From: Mesorhizobium amorphae CCNWGS0123
GTDB taxonomy: Bacteria > Pseudomonadota > Alphaproteobacteria > Rhizobiales > Rhizobiaceae
Direction of reading: 5' to 3'
NCBI RefSeq assembly: GCF_001686985.1
Contig: NZ_CP015318.1
Span: forward strand, 5,888,001 to 5,952,000
Length of the DNA: 64,000 bases
Below are positions 42,186 through 50,676 of this stretch, in pieces. Below the pieces are notes generated by a model. It was not told the origin of the DNA, did not search any database, and saw only the letters and a list, made by a program, of their open reading frames with translations. Made by a program: the position numbers and the translations under genes. Within the stretch, counting starts at the first letter, position 1, and each line of letters opens with the position of its first letter.

Positions 42186-44024
42186 ATGCGCATGATGTTC
42201 GATCGGCGGCTTGCGGCGCCAGCAATCGGTCACGGCGCGTCCGAGTTGGGCGATCTGCCGGAATGGAACCTCGCCGATCTCTACTCCGGCATGGAGGCTC
42301 CCGAACTGAAGCGCGACATTGCGTGCGCCGCAAGCGATGCCACCGCCTTCGAAAGCCGCTGGAAGGGAACGCTGGCCGCCGAGGCCGAACGTGGCAGCGC
42401 CGGCAGGCTGGGCGAGGCGCTGCGCGCCTATGAGGCTCTGGAGGAACTGATCGGCCGCATCGTCTCCTATGCCGGGCTGGTCTACGCTGGCAACACGGCC
42501 GATCCGCAGCGCGCCAAGCTCTATGGCGACATCCAGGAGAAGATGACCGACGCCAGCGCGCATCTTCTGTTCTTCGCGCTCGAATTGAACCTGATCGACG
42601 ATGCCGTGATCGAGGGCGCGCTCGCAGCCGACGCTGGCTTCGCTCATTACCGGCCCTGGGTGCTCGACCTGCGCAAGGACAAGCCGTTCCAGCTCGAGGA
42701 CCGGGTCGAGCAGCTCTTCCATGAAAAGTCGATCACCGGGCGCGGCGCCTGGAACCGGCTGTTCGACGAGACGATGACGGATCTGCGCTTTGACGTCGGC
42801 GGCGAGGAGCTGGCGCTGGAGCCGGCTCTGAACCGCCTGCAGGACGCCGACGGCGAGGTGCGACGCCAAGCTTCCGAAGCGCTGGCCGCCACCTTCCGCA
42901 AGAATTTGCGCACCTTCACCCTGATCACCAACACGCTGGCCAAGGACAAGGAGATCTCCGACCGCTGGCGTGGCTTCGAGGACATCGCCGATTCACGCCA
43001 TCTCGCCAACCGCGTCGAGCGCAGCGTGGTCGACGCGCTGGCCTTGGCCGTACGCGAGGCCTATCCACGCCTGTCGCACCGTTACTATGCGATGAAAGCG
43101 CGCTGGCTGGGCATGGAGGTGATGAACCACTGGGACCGCAACGCGCCCTTGCCCGAGACCCCACAGGCGGTCATCCGCTGGGACGACGCCAGGGACACGG
43201 TGCTGTCGGCCTATCAGCGCTTTTCGCCCGACATGGCCGAAATCGCCCGGACCTTCTTCGACCGCAACTGGATCGACGCACCGGTCAGGCCGGGCAAGTC
43301 GCCCGGCGCCTTCGCCCATCCGACCGTGCCGTCGGCGCATCCCTACGTGCTGCTCAACTACATGGGCAAGCCGCGCGATGTCATGACGCTGGCGCACGAA
43401 CTTGGCCACGGCGTCCACCAGGTGCTGGCCGGCGGCCAGGGCGCATTGATGGCCTCGACGCCGCTGACGCTTGCCGAGACGGCATCCGTCTTCGGCGAGA
43501 TGCTGACCTTCCGCTCGCTGCTCGACCAGACCACCGACAGGCGCGAGCGCAAGGCCATGCTCGCCCAGAAGGTCGAAGACATGATCAACACGGTCGTGCG
43601 CCAGATCGCCTTCTACGAGTTCGAGCGCAAGGTGCATGCCGAGCGCAAGAACGGCGAACTGACCTCCGACCGGCTCGGCCAGTTCTGGCTGGAGGTGCAA
43701 GCCGAAAGCCTCGGACCGGCGATCAAGCTGCGCGATGGCTACGAAGTGTTCTGGACCTACATCCCGCACTTCATCCATTCGCCTTTCTACGTCTATGCCT
43801 ATGCCTTCGGCGATTGCCTGGTGAACTCGCTCTATGCGGTCTACCAGAATGCCGAGCGCGGCTTTCAGGAGAAGTATTTCGAGATGCTGCGCGCCGGCGG
43901 CACCAAGCATCATTCCGAGCTTCTGGCGCCCTTCGGCCTCGACGCGAGCGATCCCGCCTTCTGGCAGATCGGACTCAGCGTGATCGGCGGCCTGATCGAC
44001 GAACTGGAAGCGCTGGACAAATGA
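42186..44024 (+). CDS. pepF: M3 family oligoendopeptidase F
   Basis: A 612-residue zinc oligopeptidase. HEXXH is visible as LAHELGHGVH (His404, Glu405, His408), with the third ligand region ETASVFGEML. It degrades short peptides in the cytosol. The ATG (MRMMFDR) sits 8 bases after GGAAGG; two TTG codons directly before it are also in frame. It is a single gene. Confidence 0.92.
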   Translation: MRMMFDRRLAAPAIGHGASELGDLPEWNLADLYSGMEAPELKRDIACAASDATAFESRWKGTLAAEAERGSAGRLGEALRAYEALEELIGRIVSYAGLVYAGNTADPQRAKLYGDIQEKMTDASAHLLFFALELNLIDDAVIEGALAADAGFAHYRPWVLDLRKDKPFQLEDRVEQLFHEKSITGRGAWNRLFDETMTDLRFDVGGEELALEPALNRLQDADGEVRRQASEALAATFRKNLRTFTLITNTLAKDKEISDRWRGFEDIADSRHLANRVERSVVDALALAVREAYPRLSHRYYAMKARWLGMEVMNHWDRNAPLPETPQAVIRWDDARDTVLSAYQRFSPDMAEIARTFFDRNWIDAPVRPGKSPGAFAHPTVPSAHPYVLLNYMGKPRDVMTLAHELGHGVHQVLAGGQGALMASTPLTLAETASVFGEMLTFRSLLDQTTDRRERKAMLAQKVEDMINTVVRQIAFYEFERKVHAERKNGELTSDRLGQFWLEVQAESLGPAIKLRDGYEVFWTYIPHFIHSPFYVYAYAFGDCLVNSLYAVYQNAERGFQEKYFEMLRAGGTKHHSELLAPFGLDASDPAFWQIGLSVIGGLIDELEALDK

Positions 44025-44396
44025 CACGCTGTCTCGACGCTCGGCTTAATCAAAATAGATTAGCCGAAGCGCATGTTGGGACCGTTCCATTCTTGTCCTA
44101 AATATCTGTTCTTGAATAACTCTCCGTGGGATTTTTCCGTTAGCTTTCCGTAGGCCGTATGATAGCGTCCCGCCTCAAGCTCAGCCGGACGCACCGCTCA
44201 GGCCAGGGGACAATCTCGGCCGGTCGTGGCGCCTTGGCGAATGCGATGGCGGCCGTTGGCCAGGGTGCGCAAAACCCGATCGCCGACAGCTCGATTGAAG
44301 CCGGCAGTTCCGTGCACCGCGGAACCACCTTTGAATGGTCCTTGAGCCAAGGTCATCACTCCGGCCACGGCAGACGGATCGGAGTGGAGAGAGACA
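44025..44396. other. Intergenic region between pepF and the HhH protein gene
   Basis: About 370 bp. The first half is AT-rich (TTCTTGAATAACTCTCC), suitable for a promoter, but no clear -35/-10 pair stands out. Open frames in this stretch lack ribosome sites and domains. The HhH gene has GGAGTGGAGAGAGACA just upstream. Confidence 0.45.
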
Positions 44397-45134
44397 ATGG
44401 GCACTTTTTTCTACATGCTCCTGGCGTTCGTCGTAGGTGTGTTGGTTGGCTGGTTCCTCTGGGGTCGCCTGCGCGGCGAACTCGACAGTTTGCGCGGCGA
44501 TCTGGACCGCACGCGCAGCGAACGTGACAAGCTTCGTGCCGAGCTCGATGCATGTGGCCGCGCCCGCGCCGATCTCGAGCGCCAGCTGCGCGAAGCGCCC
44601 GCCGCATCCAGCGCGGCGAAGGCCGCCGCGCAGGCACCGGCGGCGCTGATCTCGACACCCGCGACGGCAAAGTCTGCTCCGGCCAAACCCGCCGCCGCCA
44701 AGCCCGCTGCCGCCAAGCCCGCCGCCGCGGCCAAGAAACCCGCGGCTGCCAAGTCGGCAGCCGCGCCAAAGCCGGCAGCGAAAGCCGCCGCCCCCAAGGC
44801 TGCCACACCGAAGCCCGCGGCGTCCAAGCCGGCCGCAGCGAAGAAAGCAGCACCTGCCTCGGCCAAGACGGCAGCCGGCAAGCCCGACAATCTGCGCCGC
44901 TTGATCGGCATCGGCCCGGTCAACGAAAAGCTGCTCAAGGGCCTGGGGGTCACCTCCTACGCCCAGATCGCCGCCTGGACGGCTGCTGATGTCAAGCGGA
45001 TCGAGGACGTGCTGAATTTCGACGGCCGCATCGCGCGAGAGCAGTGGATCGACCAGGCGAAGCTTTTGGCCGCCGGCGACGAAAAGGAATTCGCCCGACG
45101 CTTCCCGACCGCGGGAACCGCCAACAACACCTGA
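44397..45134 (+). CDS. Membrane-anchored protein with Ala/Lys/Pro-rich linker and helix-hairpin-helix domain
   Basis: A 245-residue protein in four parts. A single N-terminal membrane helix (FFYMLLAFVVGVLVGWFLWG), a short coiled coil (LDSLRGDLDRTRSERDKLRA), an 80-residue linker of AAKP-type repeats, and a C-terminal HhH domain (NLRRLIGIGPVNEKLLKGLGVTSYAQIAAW) that resembles the DNA/RNA-binding HhH of DUF4332-like proteins. It would tether a nucleic-acid- or protein-binding domain to the membrane. The AKP linker is likely histone H1-like and disordered. Function unknown. Confidence 0.75.
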   Translation: MGTFFYMLLAFVVGVLVGWFLWGRLRGELDSLRGDLDRTRSERDKLRAELDACGRARADLERQLREAPAASSAAKAAAQAPAALISTPATAKSAPAKPAAAKPAAAKPAAAAKKPAAAKSAAAPKPAAKAAAPKAATPKPAASKPAAAKKAAPASAKTAAGKPDNLRRLIGIGPVNEKLLKGLGVTSYAQIAAWTAADVKRIEDVLNFDGRIAREQWIDQAKLLAAGDEKEFARRFPTAGTANNT

Positions 45135-45154
45135 GCGTCTTCAGCCTGCGGGCC

Positions 45155-45188
45155 ACAATGGCGGCGCCCCGTGCCGCCATTGTTTTTG
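45155..45188 (+). terminator. Rho-independent terminator after the HhH gene
   Basis: ACAATGGCGGC / GCCGCCATTGT, an 11-bp perfect stem with a 7-nt loop, followed by TTTTG. It lies 20 bp after the HhH stop. Confidence 0.88.
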
Positions 45189-45295
45189 TAGCCGTGCAAC
45201 CTTTGCGTCCTTGGACGCCGCTCTCTCGATTGCACGCGGGCGAGCCCCCATATAGAGCGATCGCTGGCGTCACAGACCGCAGCATCCGAGCCCCA

Positions 45296-46441
45296 ATGTC
45301 CCTGCCCTCCGCCATCTTCCGCAATGATGCGAGCACGCGTCAGCTCGTCTTCGACCATCCGGCCGAAATCATCACGGCGCATGAAGCGCGCGATTTCCTG
45401 CCGGCGCTGGAAGTCGCGCAGGCGGCGAGTGACGCAGGCAAGTGGCTGGCCGGCTATTTCTCCTACGAGGCGGGTTACCTGCTCGAGCCGAAATTGGTGC
45501 CGCTGCTGCCCGAGGGCCGGCGCGCGCCGCTGGTCTGCCTCGGCGTCTTCGATGCCCCGCTCGAGCAGGCCGTGCCGCAAAACACTGCGCCGGCCACCAA
45601 TGGTCCGATCTTCGACGCCAGAGCCGCCTGGTCCGCCGAAGATTACGCCAGACGCTTCGCACGGCTGCATGACCACATCCGCAAGGGCGACTGCTATCAG
45701 GGCAACCTGACCTTTCCGGTCCACGCGCAATGGTCTGGCGATCCGCTCGCCGCCTTCAATGCGCTGACCGAGCGCCAGCCGGTGAAGTACGGCGCGCTGG
45801 TTGCGCTCGGCGATCCGATCGTGCTGTCGCGCTCGCCCGAACTGTTCTTCGAGATCGACGCCGACGGCATGATCGAGACGCATCCGATGAAGGGCACGGC
45901 GCCGCGCGGCGCGACCAAGGCCGAGGACGCCAAGCTCAAGGCGTTCCTGCGCAACGACGAGAAGAACCAGGCCGAGAACCGGATGATCGTCGACCTCCTG
46001 CGCAACGACATTTCGCTGATCAGCGAGGTCGGCACGCTGGAGGTGCCCGAACTGTTCCGCATCGAGACCTATCCGACGGTGCACCAGATGGTGAGCCGTG
46101 TGCGGGCGAAGCTCCTGCCGGATGTCAGCATCCGCCAGATCCTGGCGGCGCTGTTTCCCTGCGGCTCGATCACCGGCGCGCCGAAAATACGCGCCATGGA
46201 GATACTGCACGAATTGGAAGGCGTGCCGCGCGACGTCTATTGCGGCGCCATCGGCTGGATCGCGCCCGGCGGCACGATGCGCTTTTCCGTGGCGATACGC
46301 ACCATCTCGCTCTTTTCCAGCGGCGAGGCCGTCTACAATGTCGGCGGTGGCGTCGTCTTCGATTCCACGGCCGAGGAGGAGTATCGGGAGTGTCTGCTGA
46401 AAGCACGCTTCGCGACGGGAACGCCGCCGATTTCGAGCTGA
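45296..46441 (+). CDS. pabB: Aminodeoxychorismate synthase component I
   Basis: A 381-residue chorismate-binding enzyme. The PabB signature THPMKGTAPRG, then NRMIVDLLRNDIS, CGSITGAPKIRAMEI and AVGGGIV-like NVGGGVVFDSTAEEEYRE are all present. It turns chorismate plus ammonia from PabA into aminodeoxychorismate for folate synthesis. No pabA is adjacent. The 3' end overlaps pabC by 52 bp in another frame. Confidence 0.92.
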   Translation: MSLPSAIFRNDASTRQLVFDHPAEIITAHEARDFLPALEVAQAASDAGKWLAGYFSYEAGYLLEPKLVPLLPEGRRAPLVCLGVFDAPLEQAVPQNTAPATNGPIFDARAAWSAEDYARRFARLHDHIRKGDCYQGNLTFPVHAQWSGDPLAAFNALTERQPVKYGALVALGDPIVLSRSPELFFEIDADGMIETHPMKGTAPRGATKAEDAKLKAFLRNDEKNQAENRMIVDLLRNDISLISEVGTLEVPELFRIETYPTVHQMVSRVRAKLLPDVSIRQILAALFPCGSITGAPKIRAMEILHELEGVPRDVYCGAIGWIAPGGTMRFSVAIRTISLFSSGEAVYNVGGGVVFDSTAEEEYRECLLKARFATGTPPISS

Positions 46442-47052
46442 TCGAAACCATGCGCTGGGAACCCGGCGCGGGCTTCCTGCGCTTCGATCGCCATCTCGAA
46501 CGGCTTTATGGCTCGGCTGCTGAGCTGGGCTTTGCATGCGATCCGCAACGGGTCGGCGAAGTGCTCATGAATACGGTTGGCCGACAGGAGACGGCATTGC
46601 GCACCCGCCTTGTCCTGGCGCGCAATGGCGAGGCGACGGCCTCGGTGCAGCCTTACGAACCGCTGGCGGCCGACAAGGTCTGGAGGCTGCAACTGGCGCG
46701 GGTGCGGCTCGATTCCAGCGATACGCTGCTGCGCCACAAAACCAGTCGGCGACAGATCTACACCCATGCCCGCGCCGAATATCTCATCACCCAGGCCGAC
46801 GAGGTGCTTTTAGCCAACGAGCGCGGTGAACTCTGCGAGGGCACGATCACCAATCTCTTCGCCGACTTCGGCGACGGCGTGCTGATGACGCCCCGCCTCG
46901 ATTGCGGCCTGCTGCCTGGCGTATTGCGCGGCGAGTTCCTGGACGAAGGCCGCGCCGCCGAAGCGATCTACAGCTTTGACGATCTGAAATCGGCCAAGGC
47001 GATCTACGTCGGCAATTCGCTGCGCGGGCTGATCCCGGCCAGATTGGCCTGA
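46390..47052 (+). CDS. pabC: Aminodeoxychorismate lyase-type class IV aminotransferase
   Basis: A 220-residue fold-type IV PLP protein. FELIETMRWEPGAGFLRFDRHLERL opens the domain. The PLP lysine is in LLRHKTSRRQIY, and NERGELCEGTITNLFADFGDGVL then GVLRGEFLDEG complete the pattern. It releases pyruvate to give 4-aminobenzoate. The only start that fits is GTG inside the end of pabB, after GAGGAGTATCGG, so the genes overlap by 52 bp and are translationally coupled. Confidence 0.87.
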   Translation: MSAESTLRDGNAADFELIETMRWEPGAGFLRFDRHLERLYGSAAELGFACDPQRVGEVLMNTVGRQETALRTRLVLARNGEATASVQPYEPLAADKVWRLQLARVRLDSSDTLLRHKTSRRQIYTHARAEYLITQADEVLLANERGELCEGTITNLFADFGDGVLMTPRLDCGLLPGVLRGEFLDEGRAAEAIYSFDDLKSAKAIYVGNSLRGLIPARLA

Positions 47053-47070
47053 CGCAGGCGGGAGATAGCG

Positions 47071-47358
47071 ATGTTCGTCGTTTCGCTGAACTACAAGGTG
47101 CCGCTCGCCGAGATCGACCGGCTGGCGCCGGCGCATGTCGAATGGCTGAAGGTGTGCTACGTCGAAGGTATCTTTGTCGCGTCTGGACCGAAGAACCCAA
47201 GGACTGGCGGCGTCATCATCGCGCGCGGTCCGCGCGATGTGCTGGATGCCAGGCTGGCAGCCGACCCGTTCGCCAAGGCGGGTGCCGCCGACTACGACGT
47301 CACTGAATTCACCGCGAGGATGACCGCCGCCGGCTTGGACGCCTTCAACGAAGTATGA
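47071..47358 (+). CDS. YciI-like protein
   Basis: A 95-residue YciI/YCII-domain protein: FVVSLNYKVPLAEIDRLAPAHVEWL, FVASGPKNPRTGG and the C-terminal ADPFAKAGAADYDVTEFTAR. The conserved His (HVEWL) and Asp of the family are present. Function uncertain; the ABM-like fold suggests a small enzyme or subunit. Its stop overlaps the next gene start by ATGA, so the two are co-translated. Confidence 0.85.
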   Translation: MFVVSLNYKVPLAEIDRLAPAHVEWLKVCYVEGIFVASGPKNPRTGGVIIARGPRDVLDARLAADPFAKAGAADYDVTEFTARMTAAGLDAFNEV

Positions 47359-48287
47359 CCTCTCGCCAGCCCACCCATACGCCCTATGACGGCTCGTCGA
47401 AACTCTTCACCATCGGGCTGAAGCCGCTCGATCCTGACCGGTGGATCGAGGTCGACGAGCATCTGCTGCCGCATCTCGCCGAGAAACGCCGGCTCTATGC
47501 GGAAATCCCCGAAAGGGTCTTTGTCGAGGAAGACGGTACTCGCGACGCGCAGCGCGAAGTGTTCGACCTGCTCGGCGAGCATCTGCTGACGAAGCATCCT
47601 GACATCTATCGGCGCTCCGGCGACGGGATCGAGGTGGTTGGTGCCGGGAAATTTGACGGGCCTGATGCAGGCTTTCGACACGCGCCGCTCATCGCGGCGT
47701 CCCTGCTCGTCCAGGAAGACCTGATCCTGATGCGGCGGGGCGAAAGCGGCTGGCGCCTCGTCGCCGGCTCGCTCTGCTTTCCCTCGTCATGGTCGCTCTG
47801 CGAAAAATTCGGCAAGCCGCTGCAGCAGATCCACGCGCCGGTGCCGGGTTTCGGACCGGGCACGCGTCCGGCCGATCTCATCAACCGCATGTTTGACGGC
47901 CTCCAGGGTCAGGCGGTCGAGCGCTACAACTGGTCGATCCAGGCAGGCGACGCTCTCTACCATCCACTCTCCAACGTCGAGCGCATCGACCGCGCCACCA
48001 GCCGCCCGACGCGCTTCCCCGACGGCGACGTCAACGCCCACGCCTTCATTCGCGTCGAGCGGCAGACGCTGCGCAAGCTGCCTGCGTCACGCGACATCCT
48101 GTTCACCATCCGCATCCATCTCGATCCGCTGAAAGTGCTGGCCAGCCACCCCGACAGGCAGGCGCTGGCTGTGTCTTTCGCCGCGCAGCTTGAGGAGCTT
48201 GACCAGGCCCAGCTCGACTACAAGGGGCTGACCGCCGACCGCGACCGGTTGGTCGCCTTCCTCAACGACATGGCCAAGGCGGCTTAA
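47355..48287 (+). CDS. DUF3445 protein (heme-dependent N-demethylase-like)
   Basis: A 310-residue DUF3445 protein with blocks YAEIPERVFVEEDGTRDAQR, LVAGSLCFPSSWSLCEKFGKPL and HPLSNVERIDRATSRPTRFP. Members are annotated as heme-dependent oxidative N-demethylases and dimethylamine monooxygenase subunits; the family includes fungal homologues. The Cys-Phe-Pro-Ser-Ser-Trp block is the most conserved part. Coupled to YciI. Confidence 0.8.
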   Translation: MTSRQPTHTPYDGSSKLFTIGLKPLDPDRWIEVDEHLLPHLAEKRRLYAEIPERVFVEEDGTRDAQREVFDLLGEHLLTKHPDIYRRSGDGIEVVGAGKFDGPDAGFRHAPLIAASLLVQEDLILMRRGESGWRLVAGSLCFPSSWSLCEKFGKPLQQIHAPVPGFGPGTRPADLINRMFDGLQGQAVERYNWSIQAGDALYHPLSNVERIDRATSRPTRFPDGDVNAHAFIRVERQTLRKLPASRDILFTIRIHLDPLKVLASHPDRQALAVSFAAQLEELDQAQLDYKGLTADRDRLVAFLNDMAKAA

Positions 48288-48421
48288 CCAAATGCGCAAG
48301 CCGGCCTGGCCGGCGGTTGGCGCTTTTCACTGGTTTATGACAATGATCTGTGGTGTAGCGCTTGGCCGTCCGGCGCAAATGCCCGGCTTTGCCCCCGTGT
48401 ACTGAAGGAGTGTTCGATAAA

Positions 48422-49867
48422 ATGGCGAATGAAAACTGGCCCGTTTACGGTGAAATCACCGGCCCGGTCGTTATGGTCGGCTTCGGCTCGATCGGACGGG
48501 GAACGCTGCCGCTGATCGAGCGCCATTTCAAGTTCGACAAGTCGCGCATGACGGTCATCGACCCGCGCGACACCGACCGCAAGCTGCTCGACGAGCGCGG
48601 CATCGCGTTCGTCCAGGAGGCGGTGACCGAGAAGAATTACAAGAAGCTGCTGACGCCGCTTCTGACCAATGGCGGCGGCCAGGGTTTTTGCGTCAACCTG
48701 TCGGTCGACACCGGCTCGGTGGACCTGATGCGGCTCTGCCGCAAGCTCGGCGTGCTCTACATCGACACGGTCGTGGAACCGTGGCTCGGTTTCTATTTCG
48801 ATGCCAAGGCCGACAATGCCAGCCGCACCAACTACGCGCTGCGCGAAGCGATGATCAAGGAAAAGCACGACAAGCCCGGCGGTGCGACCGCAATCTCGAC
48901 CTGCGGCGCCAATCCCGGCATGGTCTCCTGGTTCGTCAAGCAGGCACTGCTGAACCTCGCCACCGATCTCGGTCTCGAATTTTCCGAGCCGGCGCAGGAC
49001 GACCGCGAAGGCTGGGCCAGGCTGATGAAGAAGGCCGGTGTCAAGGGCATCCACGTCGCCGAGCGCGACACCCAGCGCACCAAGAAGCCGAAGCCGATGA
49101 ACGTGTTCTGGAACACCTGGTCGGTCGAGGGCTTCATCTCGGAAGGCTTGCAGCCCGCCGAGCTTGGCTGGGGCACGCATGAGAAATGGATGCCGAAGAA
49201 CGGCAAGAAGCACAAGCACGGCTCCAAGGCCGCCATCTATCTGGAACAACCCGGCGCCAACACGCGCGTGCGCTCGTGGTGCCCGACGCCCGGCCCGCAA
49301 TATGGCTTCCTGGTGACGCATAACGAGGCGATCTCGATCGCCGATTTCTTCACTGTGCGCGGCAAAAAGGGCAAGGTGCAGTACCGCCCGACCTGCCACT
49401 ATGCCTATCATCCCTGCAATGACGCCGTGCTGTCGCTGCACGAGATGTTCGGCGCCGCCGGCAAGTCGCAACCCGTGCATCACGTGCTTGACGAGAACGA
49501 GCTGGTCGACGGCGTCGACGAGCTTGGCGTCCTGCTCTACGGCCACGACAAGAACGCTTACTGGTATGGCTCGCAGCTGTCTCTGGCCGAGGCGCGCAAG
49601 CTGGCGCCCTATCAGAACGCCACCGGCATGCAGGTCACGTCGGCGGTGCTCGGCGGCATGGTCTGGGCGCTGGAAAACCCTGAAGCCGGCATCGTCGAGG
49701 CCGATGAGATGGACTACAAGCGCTGCCTGGAAGTGCAGTCGCCCTATCTCGGGCCGGTCAAGGGCTACTACACCGACTGGACGCCGCTCGATAACCGCCC
49801 GGGGCTTTTCCCCGAGGATCTCGACCACAACGACCCGTGGCAATTCCGCAACATCCTGGTGCGATAG
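48422..49867 (+). CDS. hss: Homospermidine synthase
   Basis: A 481-residue homospermidine synthase. Rossmann start VVMVGFGSIGRGTLPLIERH, then FCVNLSVDTGSVDLMRLCR and a C-terminal catalytic half with STCGANPGMVSWFVKQ and WCPTPGPQYGFLVTHNE. The enzyme condenses two putrescines to homospermidine, the main polyamine of rhizobia. It does not belong to the spermidine synthase family. It is likely supplied by the ornithine decarboxylase at 23.6 kb. The ATG follows GAAGGAG at an acceptable distance. Confidence 0.94.
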   Translation: MANENWPVYGEITGPVVMVGFGSIGRGTLPLIERHFKFDKSRMTVIDPRDTDRKLLDERGIAFVQEAVTEKNYKKLLTPLLTNGGGQGFCVNLSVDTGSVDLMRLCRKLGVLYIDTVVEPWLGFYFDAKADNASRTNYALREAMIKEKHDKPGGATAISTCGANPGMVSWFVKQALLNLATDLGLEFSEPAQDDREGWARLMKKAGVKGIHVAERDTQRTKKPKPMNVFWNTWSVEGFISEGLQPAELGWGTHEKWMPKNGKKHKHGSKAAIYLEQPGANTRVRSWCPTPGPQYGFLVTHNEAISIADFFTVRGKKGKVQYRPTCHYAYHPCNDAVLSLHEMFGAAGKSQPVHHVLDENELVDGVDELGVLLYGHDKNAYWYGSQLSLAEARKLAPYQNATGMQVTSAVLGGMVWALENPEAGIVEADEMDYKRCLEVQSPYLGPVKGYYTDWTPLDNRPGLFPEDLDHNDPWQFRNILVR

Positions 49868-49896
49868 CGGTTCCACCAGCATGTCCGACTGCCTTG

Positions 49897-49921
49897 CAAT
49901 CGCCCGGAAATCGGGCGATTG
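49897..49921 (+). terminator. Hairpin after homospermidine synthase
   Basis: CAATCGCCCG GAAAT CGGGCGATTG, a perfect 10-bp stem 30 bp after the stop. No U-tract follows, so it may act as an mRNA-stabilising or Rho-independent-like hairpin of limited strength. Confidence 0.5.
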
Positions 49922-49997
49922 AAGGGATGCGGCTTGGAGCGATGTGCCTCCATTTGGAAAGTACGCTCTAGCACTTTGGATGCACGCATCGTGCTTT

Positions 49998-50020
49998 CCG
50001 AAAATCGCATCGATTTTCGG
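49998..50020. repeat. Palindromic hairpin element upstream of the Omp10-like gene
   Basis: CCGAAAATCG CAT CGATTTTCGG, a perfect 10-bp palindrome within an AT/GC-mixed stretch from 49950 to 50030 (containing CACTTTGGATGCACGCATCG). This kind of block looks like a dispersed rhizobial intergenic repeat. Only one copy was noticed here. Confidence 0.5.
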
Positions 50021-50050
50021 GCCGATGCTTGAGGAGAGGGTTTTTTGGAA

Positions 50051-50428
50051 ATGACGATTGCGCGCAAAGTTCTTTCTATGGGCGCCGCGGGCGCCCTGGC
50101 GACGATGCTTGCCGGCTGCATGACGGGCGGCTCCGAGGCGCCGCCGATGGCGTCTGAACCGAAAGGCGTCGAAGGCTCCTGGATCGATGCCAAAGGCACC
50201 GGCTTGTCGACCTTCGCGGCCGGCAGCTTCGCCACCGTCGCGACCGATACCGGCCAGAAGCTCGCCGAAGGCAGCTACACCATGACCGGCGCCACCTCGG
50301 TCGAGATCCACGGCACCTCGCTCATCCGCCAGACGCCGGTCAGCTTCAACTGCCTGATGGTCTCCACCAGCCAGCTCAACTGCACCAGCGCGGCCGGGCA
50401 GAATTTCGTGCTGACGCGCCGGGCCTAA
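50051..50428 (+). CDS. Omp10-like outer-membrane lipoprotein
   Basis: A 125-residue lipoprotein. The lipobox is LAGC near residue 24, preceded by a hydrophobic signal (MGAAGALATML). The mature part has GVEGSWIDAKGTGLSTFAAG, TDTGQKLAEGSYTM and FNCLMVSTSQLNCTSAAGQN, closely resembling Brucella Omp10. Omp10 is a small surface or envelope lipoprotein important for Brucella virulence and envelope stability. The ATG is used although a TTG two codons earlier is in frame. Confidence 0.83.
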   Translation: MTIARKVLSMGAAGALATMLAGCMTGGSEAPPMASEPKGVEGSWIDAKGTGLSTFAAGSFATVATDTGQKLAEGSYTMTGATSVEIHGTSLIRQTPVSFNCLMVSTSQLNCTSAAGQNFVLTRRA

Positions 50429-50510
50429 AGCATTTTTGCAGCCAGGTGAATTCACTTGGCGTCGTATGAAATGCGGCTGAAATGCCGTGGTACGACATCG
50501 ATACATCCAA

Positions 50511-50540
50511 AAGACGGCGGCGCGAGCCGCCGTCTTTTTT
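50511..50540 (+). terminator. Rho-independent terminator after the Omp10-like gene
   Basis: AAGACGGCGGC GCGA GCCGCCGTCTT followed by TTTT: a near-perfect 11-bp stem with a GNRA-type tetraloop and U-tract. One of the strongest in the window. Confidence 0.92.
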
Positions 50541-50676
50541 ATGCCGGCAAACATCGTCCTGATTTCCGCTTGCATCGATGAAAACGCGATGTGAACATGA
50601 TGCAAAAGCTGGCTGTTATGCCCCAGTCAAGCAAGGGCGTTAAATGCCTCTGGTCAGGTTCATCCGGGAGACGAAT

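Noticed and set aside
44640-44880. GCC/AAG-rich repetitive DNA in the HhH gene, possible tandem repeat element
   Set aside because: Codes for an in-frame AAKP linker within a plausible protein; not a separate element.
48335-50605. Long minus-strand open frame opposite hss and the Omp10-like gene
   Set aside because: Overlaps two well supported genes and has antisense-type composition; no motif seen.
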